DNA of 64,000 nt from Casuarius casuarius (GCA_003342895.1 PTFA01000012.1:8666252-8730251); one strand, 5' to 3'. Counted from the first letter of the stretch, positions 47,836 to 59,085 are shown. Translations and numbers: made by a program. Notes: a model not told the origin generated them from the sequence alone.

Positions 47836-50747
47836 TATTTGTAAGGTAATCAAGACTCTTACTCATTCATTCTTCAGCACAATAGGCCAGAGAACGAAGG
47901 GCTATCCTGTAACACTGTAGTTTTAACAGTGAAATACAGGCACAAGGGAAGGCAGCAGCAATGCATGGAAATATATATAAAAAAAAAAAATTTAAAATGA
48001 TTCTCCAACTGCCAAGCCAGAGGCAATACGAACAAGATCTACATTACAGTGAGGAAATTAAATTCAGGAAGTCTTTTGACTCTTTGATGTCCAGTTGTTG
48101 CAGAAAATTAGGAGCCTCATAAAGGAACTGGGAGGCTACTCCTTTTTTCCTAGGCATTCTAAAAATAAAAGTAAAATGTAATAGGGCAAGAGGAATGTTT
48201 AGGATACTTCTTCAATAATTATTATCTGATGGAAACAAGCATTCAAAGCTCACAACTCCCAAGATCTCTCTCCAGAGCTACAAATACCAGCAAAGTAGTG
48301 TAGTTCCTTGGTAATCACTTCCTCATAATAAAAAATGGGCACAATAATACTTTGTGTGGGAGTTTTGCATTTAATAAGCATATCAAAAGACAGCAAAACA
48401 TTGCCAAAAGCTCAGATTAATGACTCTCTGTCAGTAAAGCTTTCCTAACTTTGTACCTACACAGAACCATAAATCGTACTTTAGGTCTCTTTAAACTATA
48501 ATATTTAACAAACAAAAAACAAAAAACCAACATCCTATGGAAAGTGACACGTGATGAATTCAGTTCCACTGTTGCTAGAAGAGAAACTGGACACAAAAAA
48601 GCAAAGTAGCCAGGCCATATAAAATCTTTGGCAGAACAGACAGCAACCGAAGTGGCACTAATGTAGAAATTCTACAGCCACTACAGGTTCTGAACAAGTA
48701 AGACTGTCAATGGTCCAGATGTTGCATATGATTCATGTGATTTTGCTGCTGCTACTATGGCTATTGGGTATAATAAAACCAAACTGGCTACACTGTAGTA
48801 GGTACAATATTGGCAAATCATGGATCCAGTTTAACAGCACCTGCAAGAAGCTGAGCCACCTCACCATCTTATGAACAAGCCTGGTCTGAGCGACTCACCA
48901 GCCTGGAAGATCAAGCCCTATTTGCGCAAATGTTGAGCAGCGTTGTCCACTGTTGTTCAGTGGGAAAGCTACTCCTGACTGACTGCGAGAGCATTAATCT
49001 GCTCTTTGGAATGTTTAACATTTGTAGGGTCTGGGCTTAAATTTTTAAAAGTGTTAAGATACATTTTCCCTCATTTCCTACTTTCATTTGAAGGTAGATC
49101 CAAACCACTGGACTTAGAGTTAAATCTCACACCTGAAGTGCCTCAACTGATTGCAGAATTCAAAACAGCATAGAAGTATTTATATTTAACAGAAGGAGAA
49201 TTTGATCTGATGTCTCTACCATGTAGATTCAATCTCTGGGACAAATTTGGCATGGATATACACTCAGAGTAATTCTATTCTGTTCAGTGAAGAAGAATAG
49301 AACATAATTAGCAAAGAATTAGTCATCCTGGATTCACTGATTCATCTTAGCTGTGTTTTACATAAAGCATTATTATATAGTGCATAATATGCTATGTGTC
49401 TTAATTTTAACATGATTTAAGAATATTAAATACACAATAATGTTTTCTAATACAATGCAATTGACACTAATATTCCAGGGAAATGCATATGCAGTACTAT
49501 CAAACACAATTCTTACACTTCTAAATAAAAAAAGGAAAACGTACTACGTGATGGCATCTTTGAAAAGAGAGAAGAAAGTTCATTATTCACACTGAAACAA
49601 AAACATTTTTAGCAAGACTCAGCTTAACATAGATACTCACTCCTACATCTTGCTACATGCTAGCATACTACTTATTCTAACTCAAGAAACAGTCCTAATG
49701 CCATTACAGTACTCCAGAGTATCTGTCCGCAAAGACTGAGAAGTTTTCCCTAGCAGTTATCAGTGAAGCAAGCAGTGGCCAAACAGCAACTTTGTTCAGA
49801 AGGCAATTTTTTTCAGGAAATGATGTTTTTTGAAGTGCCATAAATAATATTTTGCAGCAAGAAACAGCAGGTTGGGCTCTGTCAGTTAGATCAGTGTCAT
49901 ATTACGTTATGATCTGTCCCAAGACATGGCTGGCAGACTAAAACAGGCATGATGTGTCAAAACAAAAGACAAAGCACGAACTGACAACTAACCCTCAAAA
50001 CATCCAAACAATTTTTTAATAAACCCAGTTTCTCAATACAAGAAACTTAAATGAAGCAAAAACTAGTTTTTTCAAAAATAAAATGACTAGCCAAAAATCC
50101 GAGCTATAAGAACCTATGAGTACAACCGATCAGAACAGATCTATGAGTAAACCATTGCTTAGGATTAGGACCAAGTTAATTTAAAAACATTGTTTCACCT
50201 GTGTTGCTGTATTTTGGCAAATAAATTTTCTCTTCAAATGTAAAGGCCCCCAAAAAATTGTTGGATGAAGCGTGCTGTAGCAGGAATGGTTACATAGATG
50301 TTCCAGACCAACTCTTTTGAAAAATCTAATTTGATCCTCTCAGGGAAAATCCTTGAAAGCAGTGGTTTCCTGCAAGGTCACACTATCCCAGAATCAAATA
50401 ATAAATGTACCTATTTCTCTAAAAAAGAATGTATTCAGAGTAATGTCTTCACATTCACAAGTTAGCTTCTGAAAGTAGGGGATTTTGACAATATGACACT
50501 ATTTCTTCCCCCCCATCTTCAGAATCCTCTTACATCACCTCACTGATTTTTTAAAATAAGCCCACATCTGTTTCACACCAGGACGGGGCTTCTCAAACGA
50601 CAATGGAAACAGACACAGAAGTTTCTTTAAAGTGAGGCTAATTCAAGGCCCTACAAGTTACACAGGCAGCTTTGAAGTTACATATTCGCCAAATCTGGCT
50701 GCATTAAATGACCTTGTAGATACACTTTGCCTGGTTGTTGAACAGCG

Positions 50748-50870
50748 GTTGCATTATAATTAGTACTACTTAATGGAAAAATGTAACTGAGATGCATGCT
50801 GTTATTAATCCGACTCCAGTATAAAGCTGGCTACTGTAATAATGAAAGCAATTACCAATTGATGATCTGT
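50748..50870. promoter_or_regulatory. Candidate conserved noncoding element
   Basis: Contains 'gcattataattagtac', 'ctacttaatgg', 'gagatgcatgctgttattaa' with 'taatcc' (a bicoid/OTX/PITX-type word), and 'gcaattaccaattgatgatc'. The mix of homeodomain cores with GC-containing flanks suggests constrained sequence rather than drift. Texture only; unverified. Confidence 0.25.
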
Positions 50871-51409
50871 TCAGCCCGGAAACTGACCTTCACTAAATCC
50901 TTCCTTTTCAAAAAAGAGCGGAGAGGCACAGAGCTTAAAATCACTTTGTTTCTAACACTTTTGTGACACTGGTCCAGCCCAGGTAATATAAAATGTAAGG
51001 CATTACATTTTCAAATAAAGAACAAAAGAACATAGGAATGTGGAGACCAAAAAATACAAATCATTTAAAAAGTCAACCTGCAGGCACTGCCATCAACTGC
51101 GTTCAAGCTGCAGTTGCGAGATTTGCCCTCTCCGAGTCACAGTCCCACATGACAAACATCGAGAACTTATCATGGTATCTTGGAGGCTGCGCCCAATCTA
51201 GATGTTTTTAGGTCTTCCCACTAGCATCTAAAGAGATCCTCAAGAACTACATCTACACACAGGTCGTCAGGGAAGAGTCAAAATCAGCTGAAAGCTGGTG
51301 GGATTGACGCAATTCTGAGGCGATTCTCCGCCCAGCCTTTGATGGTCTTCATGCCCCATACACGGTGCCGGACACGCTACTGCTGCTTTTCAATTGGGGA
51401 AAGGAAAAA

Positions 51410-51419
51410 GGGGGGGGGG
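51410..51419 (+). repeat. G10 homopolymer
   Basis: Ten consecutive G, after the purine-rich 'ggggaaaggaaaaa'. It is unusual in such AT-rich surroundings, and prone to sequencing error and length variation. Confidence 0.9.
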
Positions 51420-53649
51420 TGCTCTCCCACTGGGATTTCCTGGGAAAAAAACTGTAACACACTGGTTGGCTTTGAATAACTTCCAAGTTTTTCACTCTGA
51501 ACTGAGTTTCCTGTATTCCTTTTAACTTGATCAGAGGGAGGGTCTAAAAATGATATTCATTGTCACTGTTCTATGATAAGCAAAAATTCATCCTGTCAGC
51601 AATTCTCATGGCTGGTGCCACAGACAAGGATTACTGCAGGAGCCACAGATACTTTCCACAAGTACCTGGGATACATGCCAGGCTTCGGAAGATGTAAAAG
51701 TACAGAAAGAACTTTGTAGTAAAAAGCACTGTAACGGGAACAATCAAAATCAATCAGCACGATACCGCTTTAATACGTCAACTGATGGAGAAAAGTATCC
51801 ATGTGAAGTATAAATGTGAAGAAGGAATTTCAAGCCACAAATAGTTTGGGAAATATTTCTCTCATTTTATGTCAATGATTGGGATTATTGTTTAAGCAAA
51901 GCTGGATGTTCAAACTAATAATATCATCAGTGGGATAGTTAACAATATTGGGGTTTAGACTATGATTATCAGATGACTTCCCACTAAGTTGCAGTGGTTA
52001 AGTGACATATTCCTAGCACACATGCTGATTTATACAGACATCAGTGTAACAGCTCATACTCAATTCATATTCTGAAGACAGGTTATTCCCATGGGTCTCC
52101 CTCCACCCCTAAACATAAGGGTAAAAATGTAATTGTTTTAAAATTAAAGAGTATATCCTAGCATACAATTCTGTAGCAGGATATTAAATAAATGGTAAAC
52201 TCATTAGCAAAGCCTGGGGTTTCATGATCAGCTTAAACTTAACTAAATTTATGCTCTCTGTTCACCCCTAGCCACAGCTGAATAGAGGTTTCAGTGTGTT
52301 CTTCAGATCGTTATGTAGAGCTTGAGATGGTGACTGGTGGGTGGTTAAGGTTCAGGGGAGATTTTTAAAATAAATAAGGAATTACTGGGGTTGACAAACA
52401 GAAGGTTCTCTAAAGGTTTCTATGCAAATAGGAAAATAAACTGTGGATTATTGTCAGAATCCAAAAGAATTTTTTCAGGCAGTAAACTTTTTGGCTAAAT
52501 AGTGCCTCAGTTACAAATATGAAATGATATGACATTTAGATATGCAATCTACTGAATTATGCTTTCCTCTGATTATATATTCTGTATCCAAATTACAGCT
52601 ACGTTTAGACCCTCTAGGCTGGATTGGCAGACCTTGCATGTATTCACATACACTGCTGGTTCATGCATTAGACTTGGGATGAAAAATGAGCTTGAAAGCT
52701 GAGAGTTTGGCTATTTATATGTATAGATTTGGTTATTTTACATGATATTGAATCAACGGAATAAAATGAGATCACAGAGGACAGAGAGTCCAAGAGAGCT
52801 TTTAGGATTTCATAGCAGAGACAGAGTTTGTGTGGTTCTGTGTTTCATTTTCTTTCCTTCTCATTCCACACACTTCTGTATTTAAGGAGTTTTTAAAAGA
52901 GCTTTACTTACTCTATGATATTCCAAGGAATGATTTCTGATTTCCCCTTTTGGCCTTTTTACAATCCACTTTTACATTCTGGGAAAATAAAACTTGGGAC
53001 GGGGACAGGGGATGTTTGAAATGGACTTTGCGCCTTCACAGCTGTTTCAGATGTTTTAAGACATATAATAGTATGTATTGCTTTGGAAAAAAAATAATGA
53101 AAATTTCATTGACGAGAGACTATGAATGAACAACTCCTTACTCCACAGCAATCTTGGAGATTATTTAAGTTACTTTTGGTCACTCAGGAATTCACCCAGA
53201 ATCTCCCAAGAGTAACAGGGACTCTTCCGTAAATTTCTCCATTCAGCCACCAAGACATATCCTTTAACTGACCTTACATGTGAGCAGCATCTGACAGTAT
53301 CAATCCTTAAGAGGTTAGATAAATATGTTAATTATTTGTCAAATTCATTCTACTGCTATTTAGTAACTGATAAATCAGATAACTAAATTTACAGATTCAC
53401 GACTAAAATACTGTAGTGCAGTTCCTTAAAACTAAAATTCCAAAATGCTCCTTGACTATGGGTTTAATCAGCAATGCACATTTATATATGACCTCTATCA
53501 TGAGAGATACCAGAAGAAAGGATTCTAGGTAACAGTTAATTAGAAATGTGCCTCCTTAATTATAACAATAATTCCATTCCTAATGCAGTCTTTAGACTTG
53601 CCATAGGCTTTTATATTTAACTAAAGATATTTCTAAAGCCTTCTTTGTC

Positions 53650-53668
53650 TTTTTTTTTTTTTTTTTTT
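53650..53668 (+). repeat. Poly-T tract (T19)
   Basis: Nineteen T followed by AAAC. No retroposon body was recognised on the minus strand beyond it. Simple sequence. Confidence 0.92.
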
Positions 53669-55573
53669 AAACAATTTCACTGAAGTTACTTGGCGTTCTT
53701 AATGGTAATAATTACTTCTCTCTGTACTTTAAAATAGTCTTTGCATTTTACTTAAAGCTTATTTTTTAAAAATTCGAGATTTCTCGCCTAGTTTTCTACT
53801 CAAACCTGGAACTGTAGTATTTATAAAAACATAAACTTGCGCACCAACTTTAATTGATTTTTTTTCTTCCTGTTAAACCACACAAACATCAATCTGGTAT
53901 TAGATAGTACACAAATGTTAATTTGACTGTCTTTAGTCTTTGAGATCAGGAATGGATTTCTGTGAAGAAAGAAGATGCCATTCAAATGAAGGCGCACAAG
54001 GTCTGACTCTTATTTTACACTATAAATCAGGAGTAATTCTGATGGAAGGAAGGAGTAGTTCTGATTTCTGAAGGAAGTACGAACAGCCCCACAAAAGTGT
54101 TGTAAGTGATACAATTGGGTTTGCCATTTTTATCACCTCTGTTGCACATCTATAAATATTCACATTCGGAGCTTGTTAGATGCATTCTACTCTCATCACC
54201 CTCATTCACAGTTATCAAAATACTGAGTTATATAAAAGACTTTCTTTGCCAGAGCATACATGTATCAGAACTTAAGAAATCAAGTATAAAGTTCAGGAGA
54301 TAGATACATGAGTTCTGCAAAATTATTCATGACTGAATAGAAAATATCTCCTCATAAAAGTGTTTCAGTATTTTCTTACCATAGATAATGAATGAAAGAC
54401 TTAAAATTATGAGTGCCTGCAATACAATAAATGTCTGGTTAAGTCGGAGCATTTCTATGTGATTTAGAATTAGTGTCTTCTTCTGTTCTTTAAATTATAA
54501 ATGTTTATCTGTCAAGACATGGTTCAAAAATATGAGTAAAGCCAAAATCTTCTTTAAGCTATAGCCATGGAAAATCCTCTAGCCTTACAAAATACTATTA
54601 TACATCTCTAAATAGTTTGTGTTTTCCATACCAAAGCAAGATAGAAAATCTTTACTGAAATTGTAGCAACACAGAATCAATGGGAATTTCACTGCTGACT
54701 GACTCCTTGTCAATCTGGGATTTAATCCTTTTCTTTACAGTGTGCATTTTCAGGGCAGCAGCTAACTGTTATTTCCTTCTTCAATGAGCTACCTTAGAAC
54801 GCACAACAGTACCTATTTTATTATTAAAAAATTCACACCTTTTAAATGATATTTTATTTCTACCTCTGTGTTTAGGCTTTGAGTTCAACAGCTCTAAATT
54901 TTTTTTTTGGCCCATCCAACGGTATAAACATACAAGTTCCAGAGCCCAAAGTATTCCCGGTCATTGCTTAACGGAACGCACACAGCTAAACTGCCCAAAG
55001 ACAGTCAGCCTATTAATAAATTGTAAATGCCTCTACACTTTGGAATTTGTAGAATACCTTTACATACTCAAAGTCAGGTACATATAGATCTCCCCTCTCT
55101 ATTTTAAGCATAGCTGGTTGGGGTTTTTTTTGTTAAATTCTATTAACGACAAAGCTTATTGCGCTTTATTTTACCACAACTTTTCTGCACAGCCAATTCT
55201 GATTCTTCACTAAAAAAGAAAATGATTATTTTGTTTCAAACAAGCTGCTTAGGTTTTATCATTTATATTTCTCTAAACAGTTGCCTGGAATATTATATAA
55301 TTCTTATCAGATGATTAATTTCACAAGTTGCCCCTGATCAACAGAAGGGCTGCTGAAGCTGTAACTACTAAGTAGCACCAAAATTTGGTTTAAATAAATT
55401 TTATCATTATTTTGTCTGTTTCCTGTATTCAGGCTACCATCTCATCTAAACAAATTCATCAAGGCTTTTCCTAAGTGTTGCCCTCATAGAAATATTTCAC
55501 TGTACCTTTGTACAGTGGAAGATATCTAAAACCAGATTTCACACAGCCACGTGCAGGCAAAAAACATGGCCTA
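53669..55573. other. Unassigned unique noncoding DNA
   Basis: AT-rich with no recognised gene or repeat; only a T10 run at 54,900-54,909 and a T8 run near 55,123-55,130. Confidence 0.55.
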
Positions 55574-55990
55574 CTTTTTCCATGGCAGAGAAGAGGAGGA
55601 TGCCCAAAGAGCTAGCCGCGGCTTCTTACCTGTGCGAGTCGGCGGTGGCGCTCCTCAGGGCTCCAGAAGCAGCAGCTCTTGCCAAGGGAAGGGCTGGCCC
55701 TTTTCTCACACGTAGCAATTTGCATCCCCACTTTTCTTATCCTTTTGAAGGGCAGTGGGAACAGCACGCCTTGCCCTCTGGGGTTCTTCAGCAGCTTCCT
55801 CACCTACTCCATCCACCTCCCTCCGGCTCTGCCGGACCTCCTCTTCTTCCTTGCAGAAGCAGCGGTGGGGGAGGTGGAGGCAGGCAGGGTCTGCTGTAGG
55901 GAGCAGGGTGAAGGCGAGCTGCAGCAGGTTCAACACACCGGTGCAGCCCCCAGCGCCTCCCGAAACCCCATTTTGCATATTTTCTTTTGC
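55574..55990 (-). promoter_or_regulatory. CpG-rich patch, possible first exon or promoter (minus)
   Basis: G+C content and CpG frequency rise abruptly here; I count about 15 CpG between roughly 55,600 and 55,960. Both strands carry overlapping open frames of 63-130 codons because stops are rare in GC-rich sequence. None resembles a known protein, so no CDS is called. On the minus strand 'cacag|gtaagaagc' at 55,632-55,621 is a near-ideal splice donor, placing a possible exon end at 55,630. A minus-strand first exon running from somewhere below 56,000 to 55,630 would suit a promoter here and an intron extending leftward. Alternatives are a chance donor in GC-rich debris or a decayed CpG-rich repeat. 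Confidence 0.35.
55621..55632 (-). other. Consensus splice donor (minus), candidate
   Basis: On the minus strand the sequence reads CAG|GTAAGAAGC, with the junction between 55,630 (last exon base) and 55,629. It matches the vertebrate donor consensus at nearly every position, and it lies at the edge of a CpG-rich patch. No paired acceptor could be assigned. Confidence 0.35.
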
Positions 55991-56108
55991 TCACGCTCAA
56001 CTTGGTAAACCCTTCAAATTGTTTGACAGGCTTTACCTACTTCTATCAGCAGAAAATATTAATCTCCTGTCTTCTGCTGTTTCAAAATGCATTGGGTTTC
56101 TCGACAAA
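55991..56108. other. AT-richer spacer
   Basis: Return to average composition between the CpG-rich patch and the short tandem repeat. Nothing recognised. Confidence 0.5.
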
Positions 56109-56215
56109 ATGACCTGTGTAACTGGAGCCAGGAGCCCCATAAAATGACCCTTGTAAGCGTAGCCCAAATGATACAACATCATGACCCTTGTCAGGACATT
56201 TCAAGGAATCTGCCA
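56109..56215. repeat. Three-copy decayed tandem repeat, about 35 bp
   Basis: 'atgacctgtgtaac' (56,109), 'atgacccttgtaag' (56,144) and 'atgacccttgtcag' (56,180) start three units spaced 35 and 36 bases apart. The first two units also share 'agccagg' or 'tagccc'. The third decays quickly after its start. A small local minisatellite. Confidence 0.5.
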
Positions 56216-56719
56216 TAGCGAGGGTATCAAGCCAAAAACTCAACACACTTCAAGGGAAAAAAAAAATCATCAGGAACACGTTCCCTTTTATTCAATACTG
56301 ATAAAGTTTTGACAGAAACCACAATCCTAAATTTTCATATGAGTTGTAAAACCAGGCTCTTAGCGATGATGTCGCATTTGTTTTATCGCTAATGGCCTAG
56401 CCTAAATTTAAATCACATAATGTCCACCTAAATTTCATTCTGCTGTCAGTTTAGCTCCCCAGCTGTAGCGTGAAGGCTTTAACCACTCATCTTCCTTAAA
56501 TTAGTACAAAATCCCCTGCATTCCTTTGACAATCTTTACTTAAAGGCCCAGCACTGTTTGTCATGCCCTGGTCCACCACGTGCCTCCTCACCACCCAAAG
56601 AGACTTTGGTCCAACCATTCTCTCAGAGGGGAATTGCTCTGTATCTGCATGACACTTATAGAATATTGTATTTTTAATGGATATATTTATCAGTATTACT
56701 GCAGTATTGATACGGCAGT
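56216..56719. other. Unassigned noncoding DNA
   Basis: A 120-codon minus-strand frame (56,496-56,858) overlaps the CR1 tail at 56.7-56.8 kb and is therefore not a gene. An A9 run lies at 56,260-56,268. Nothing else recognised. Confidence 0.55.
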
Positions 56720-56812
56720 TTGATTCGCAGAATGGTTCAGGCTGGAGGAGACCTTGTGAGGTCTCTAAGTGCAACACCCTGCCCCGAGCAGGGCTAGGCT
56801 TTCTGGACTTTT
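56720..56812 (-). mobile_element. CR1 LINE 3' fragment, antisense
   Basis: 'gattcgcagaatggttcagg', 'ctggaggagaccttgtgagg', 'tctctaagtgcaacaccctg' and 'ccccgagcaggg' correspond, in antisense, to the 3' end of bird CR1 ('gaatcacagaatggtttagg', 'ttggaagggacc', 'catctagtccaacccc', 'gagcaggg'). Only about 90 bases remain, so it is severely truncated. It lies on the minus strand like the other confident CR1 pieces, and only about 460 bases from the large CR1 fossil. Confidence 0.85.
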
Positions 56813-56879
56813 TATTAGGGAGATTTTCTTTTACATTTTTCCTGTAATATTTACTCAAATATTCTACATCTCTCTCTCG
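56813..56879. other. AT-rich spacer
   Basis: Short AT-rich sequence between the CR1 tail and the CpG-rich island. Nothing recognised. Confidence 0.5.
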
Positions 56880-57190
56880 GTTTCCAAGCGAATTTAGTGC
56901 TCAGACACTGAGGGGCCAGCCACGCTGGCCAGGCGGGCTCAGGCAGCGCAGCCCAGGGACGACCCTCTCGGCAGGGGTCCACGCCGCCGTGGCACAGGGA
57001 GCAAGGCACGAGGCCAGGAGCCGGCCGGGCAGAGGACAAACACTAAGGAGCAAGATGACAAGCTGGAAGCATTGATCAAAGCTCAGGGCCTCCCTCAGGG
57101 CTGCGCACACAGCCTAACCGCTCACCTTCACGCAGACTCAGCACCACCAAACGCCGTGAAGGGCCGCGTTTACAGCCGCGCGCTCGCGCT
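56880..57190 (-). promoter_or_regulatory. CpG island-like block, possible promoter and first exon (minus)
   Basis: This is the most GC-rich part of the window. About ten CpG occur in the 70 bases from 57,121 to 57,190 alone ('gggccgcg', 'agccgcgcgctcgcgc'), against a CpG-poor background. A short inverted pair 'gccagc'/'gctggc' lies near 56,915-56,930. On the minus strand 'tgaag|gtgagcggt' forms a consensus splice donor with the exon ending at 57,126. Together this fits a small promoter-linked CpG island driving leftward transcription, with the CpG-densest part just upstream of or within a first exon. Open frames here (62 and 69 codons, minus) have no recognisable homology. The block sits between two CR1 pieces, and a repeat origin cannot be excluded. 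Confidence 0.4.
57119..57130 (-). other. Consensus splice donor (minus), candidate
   Basis: On the minus strand: TGAAG|GTGAGCGG, with the junction between 57,126 and 57,125. The GTGAGC form is a common strong vertebrate donor. It is the second such site on the same strand within 1.5 kb, each in a CpG-rich patch, which would suit alternative first exons. Confidence 0.35.
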
Positions 57191-57270
57191 TACTGCTGTA
57201 GTGGGCTTCCTCTCTCTGCCCCGTAAGCAATACTGAACAGACACCTCTGCTCAGTTATCTCTGTTCAGGT
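57191..57270. other. Junction between CpG-rich block and CR1 fossil
   Basis: About 80 bases of average composition. It may be the extremely diverged 3' continuation of the CR1 element to its right, but no alignment could be made by eye. Confidence 0.4.
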
Positions 57271-59085
57271 ACCAGTCGTGGTTTTACATGGCTCTGCTAT
57301 ACAGCCCTCAGGCATCTTCTTCACAAGCTGCATTTCATTTCGTCTCATACAGAAACCTCTCCACACCCCTCATTATCCCTGCTGTCCTCCTTTTACTCCT
57401 TTCCCTCTGCTGAACCCTTTCCCAGCTAAGGATCGCTATGGCATACAGTAATCAGGATGGAAAAGATCAGAAAGATACTTTTTTGGTTGCTCTCTATTCC
57501 CTTCCTAATAATTTCTAACATTTGACTCATTTTAAAATATTAATTACAAGTTGCCCTTCTATCACCTGCTCACTCATTGTAACAAGAATCCACCTACAGT
57601 TAACTTGGCTTTTATTAGCATTAATAATTCTGTAGCATTAATAAACTCTGTCATTCACCACATAACCTCTTTCAAGGTTTTATTTGACCATGTCTGTCCA
57701 CAATGGTCCAAGTACATATTCTTGCAGAACCAATGATACTTTCCTTCCACTGTCAATAATGACTATTTACCAACAAAGACAGTTTCCTAAATTTTAGCTA
57801 GGTATTTAAATTACAAGAGCATTTTCTCTCTTTTCCACTCCTTTTTAGTAGAGATTTTGTCAAGGGACCATTTCAGAAACTTTTGAGGAAGTCACTGAAT
57901 CAACTAGATCACCTTTTCTGTATGTTCATTGACTCCTTCAAAGACTCTTAGCAAATTTGGGGGGCATGACTTCATGCTAAAAAACCTATATTTATTCTTC
58001 CCCACTACACTTATCCGTATGTTTACTAATGGTATTCTCTATCACAGTTTTGACCAATTGACCTGCTACAACATTCAGACTTATTGATCTGATTTTTTCT
58101 AGATCTTTCAGGAACCAACTTTTCTTTTTTTTTAACTGACATGTTTGCCATCTCCCATTTTCTGGTGCTGATAGCTCTGATAGACCATACCCTGGTTTAA
58201 TGGATCTTCAATGGTGATTTCCCATCTGATTCCATTAAAAGATTTAGGTTAATATCATCTGGTATCAATTTATTATTTTTCATTCTACTACTTTGTTCCA
58301 AAACCTCTTCCACTGACACTTTGCACAAAATTCTTTCCAAGTCACTCCCTGTAATAAAATGCTCCAGCATGGGAACCCCCTAAACCTCCTCCATACTAAT
58401 CAATGAAGCAAAGAATTGTCTTAACTTTGTGCTAATACATTACATTGGCCATTTATTCTACAGCTTCCGGATTCTCTGGCAGGCTTCTTGCTTCCACTGT
58501 GTTTGAAAAAGGTTTCCGTATTAGCCTTCAGGGTTTTACAAAGTTGTTCCTCAACTTTTTTAATTATCATTTTGTCTAATCATAGTTTAACACTTACCTT
58601 GCCAAAGTTTATGCCTGTTTTGCTGTTTGGAAATGACTATCACTTTTTGAAGGTGTCTTTTTATTTCTAGTAATTGTCTGTACTGTATTGCTTAACCATG
58701 ATGCCTTTCTAGGGGGGCTTTTTTATAGATATAAACTGTAGGTATAGTCTGTACCCTTTAATATGATGTCTTAAGCACTGGCAAGTATTAAGCCTTTTGG
58801 CTGTGCCTTTAAATTTCTTTTAGTAAGCTTCTCCATTTTTATGGATCTCTCTTTTTCAAAGCTAAATATGATAAGCATACGTCTTTTTTAGAGAAGTTTT
58901 TTCACTGATGCATCTTGAATTTGACTACGTCGTGGAAATAGCTCTAGAATGGCTCTTCGGGTGCAGTATTCTGAATTGGTTCATGTACATTTGCTCTGAA
59001 CTCATGGACTAAATCAATAACAGTTTCTTCTCTTTGAGTTCTCTAACTAGTTGCTCCAAGAAGATGTAAAAACATGTTAACTTGT
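57271..59085 (-). mobile_element. Ancient CR1 LINE, ORF2 fossil (endonuclease end to RT), antisense
   Basis: Read on the minus strand from 59,085 downward, the sequence follows CR1 ORF2 as known from reptiles and birds. It opens with words of the apurinic endonuclease end ('gttattgatttagtccatga' near 59,010). Next comes the linker 'taaaaagacaccttcaaaaa' with 'aggcataaactttggcaa' (about 58,660-58,600), then 'agcaagaagcctgcc' (58,490). The reverse transcriptase start 'gtgtcagtggaagaggtttt' with 'ggaacaaagtag' (about 58,320-58,285) is followed by 'gataccagatgatatt' (58,265). Around 57,623-57,650 the catalytic FADD region has decayed: the aspartate codons are substituted. The 3' part aligns around 'aaattattaggaagggaata' (57,515) and 'ccatgtaaaaccacgactgg' (57,290-57,271). 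Many stops, frameshifts and internal deletions make it dead. The element encoded the endonuclease/reverse transcriptase for its own retrotransposition; no function is expected now. Confidence 0.88.

Larger units (their letters stand above)
46283..53649. other. Unassigned unique noncoding DNA (7.4 kb)
   Basis: No supported gene; open frames here are few and short. Notable subregions are the AT clusters at 47,711-47,835 and 50,748-50,870 (listed separately), an A10 run near 47,980-47,990, and a GC-richer stretch at 51,080-51,420 that ends in a G10 run. Otherwise nothing recognised. Confidence 0.55.

Noticed and set aside
55755..56147. 130-codon plus frame and overlapping frames in the CpG-rich patch
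   Set aside because: Open on both strands because GC-rich sequence has few stops; proline/serine/glycine-rich translations with no homology recognised. Kept only as a possible noncoding first-exon region.
56496..56858. 120-codon minus frame
   Set aside because: It runs through the CR1 tail at 56,720-56,812, so the frame is at least partly transposon sequence.
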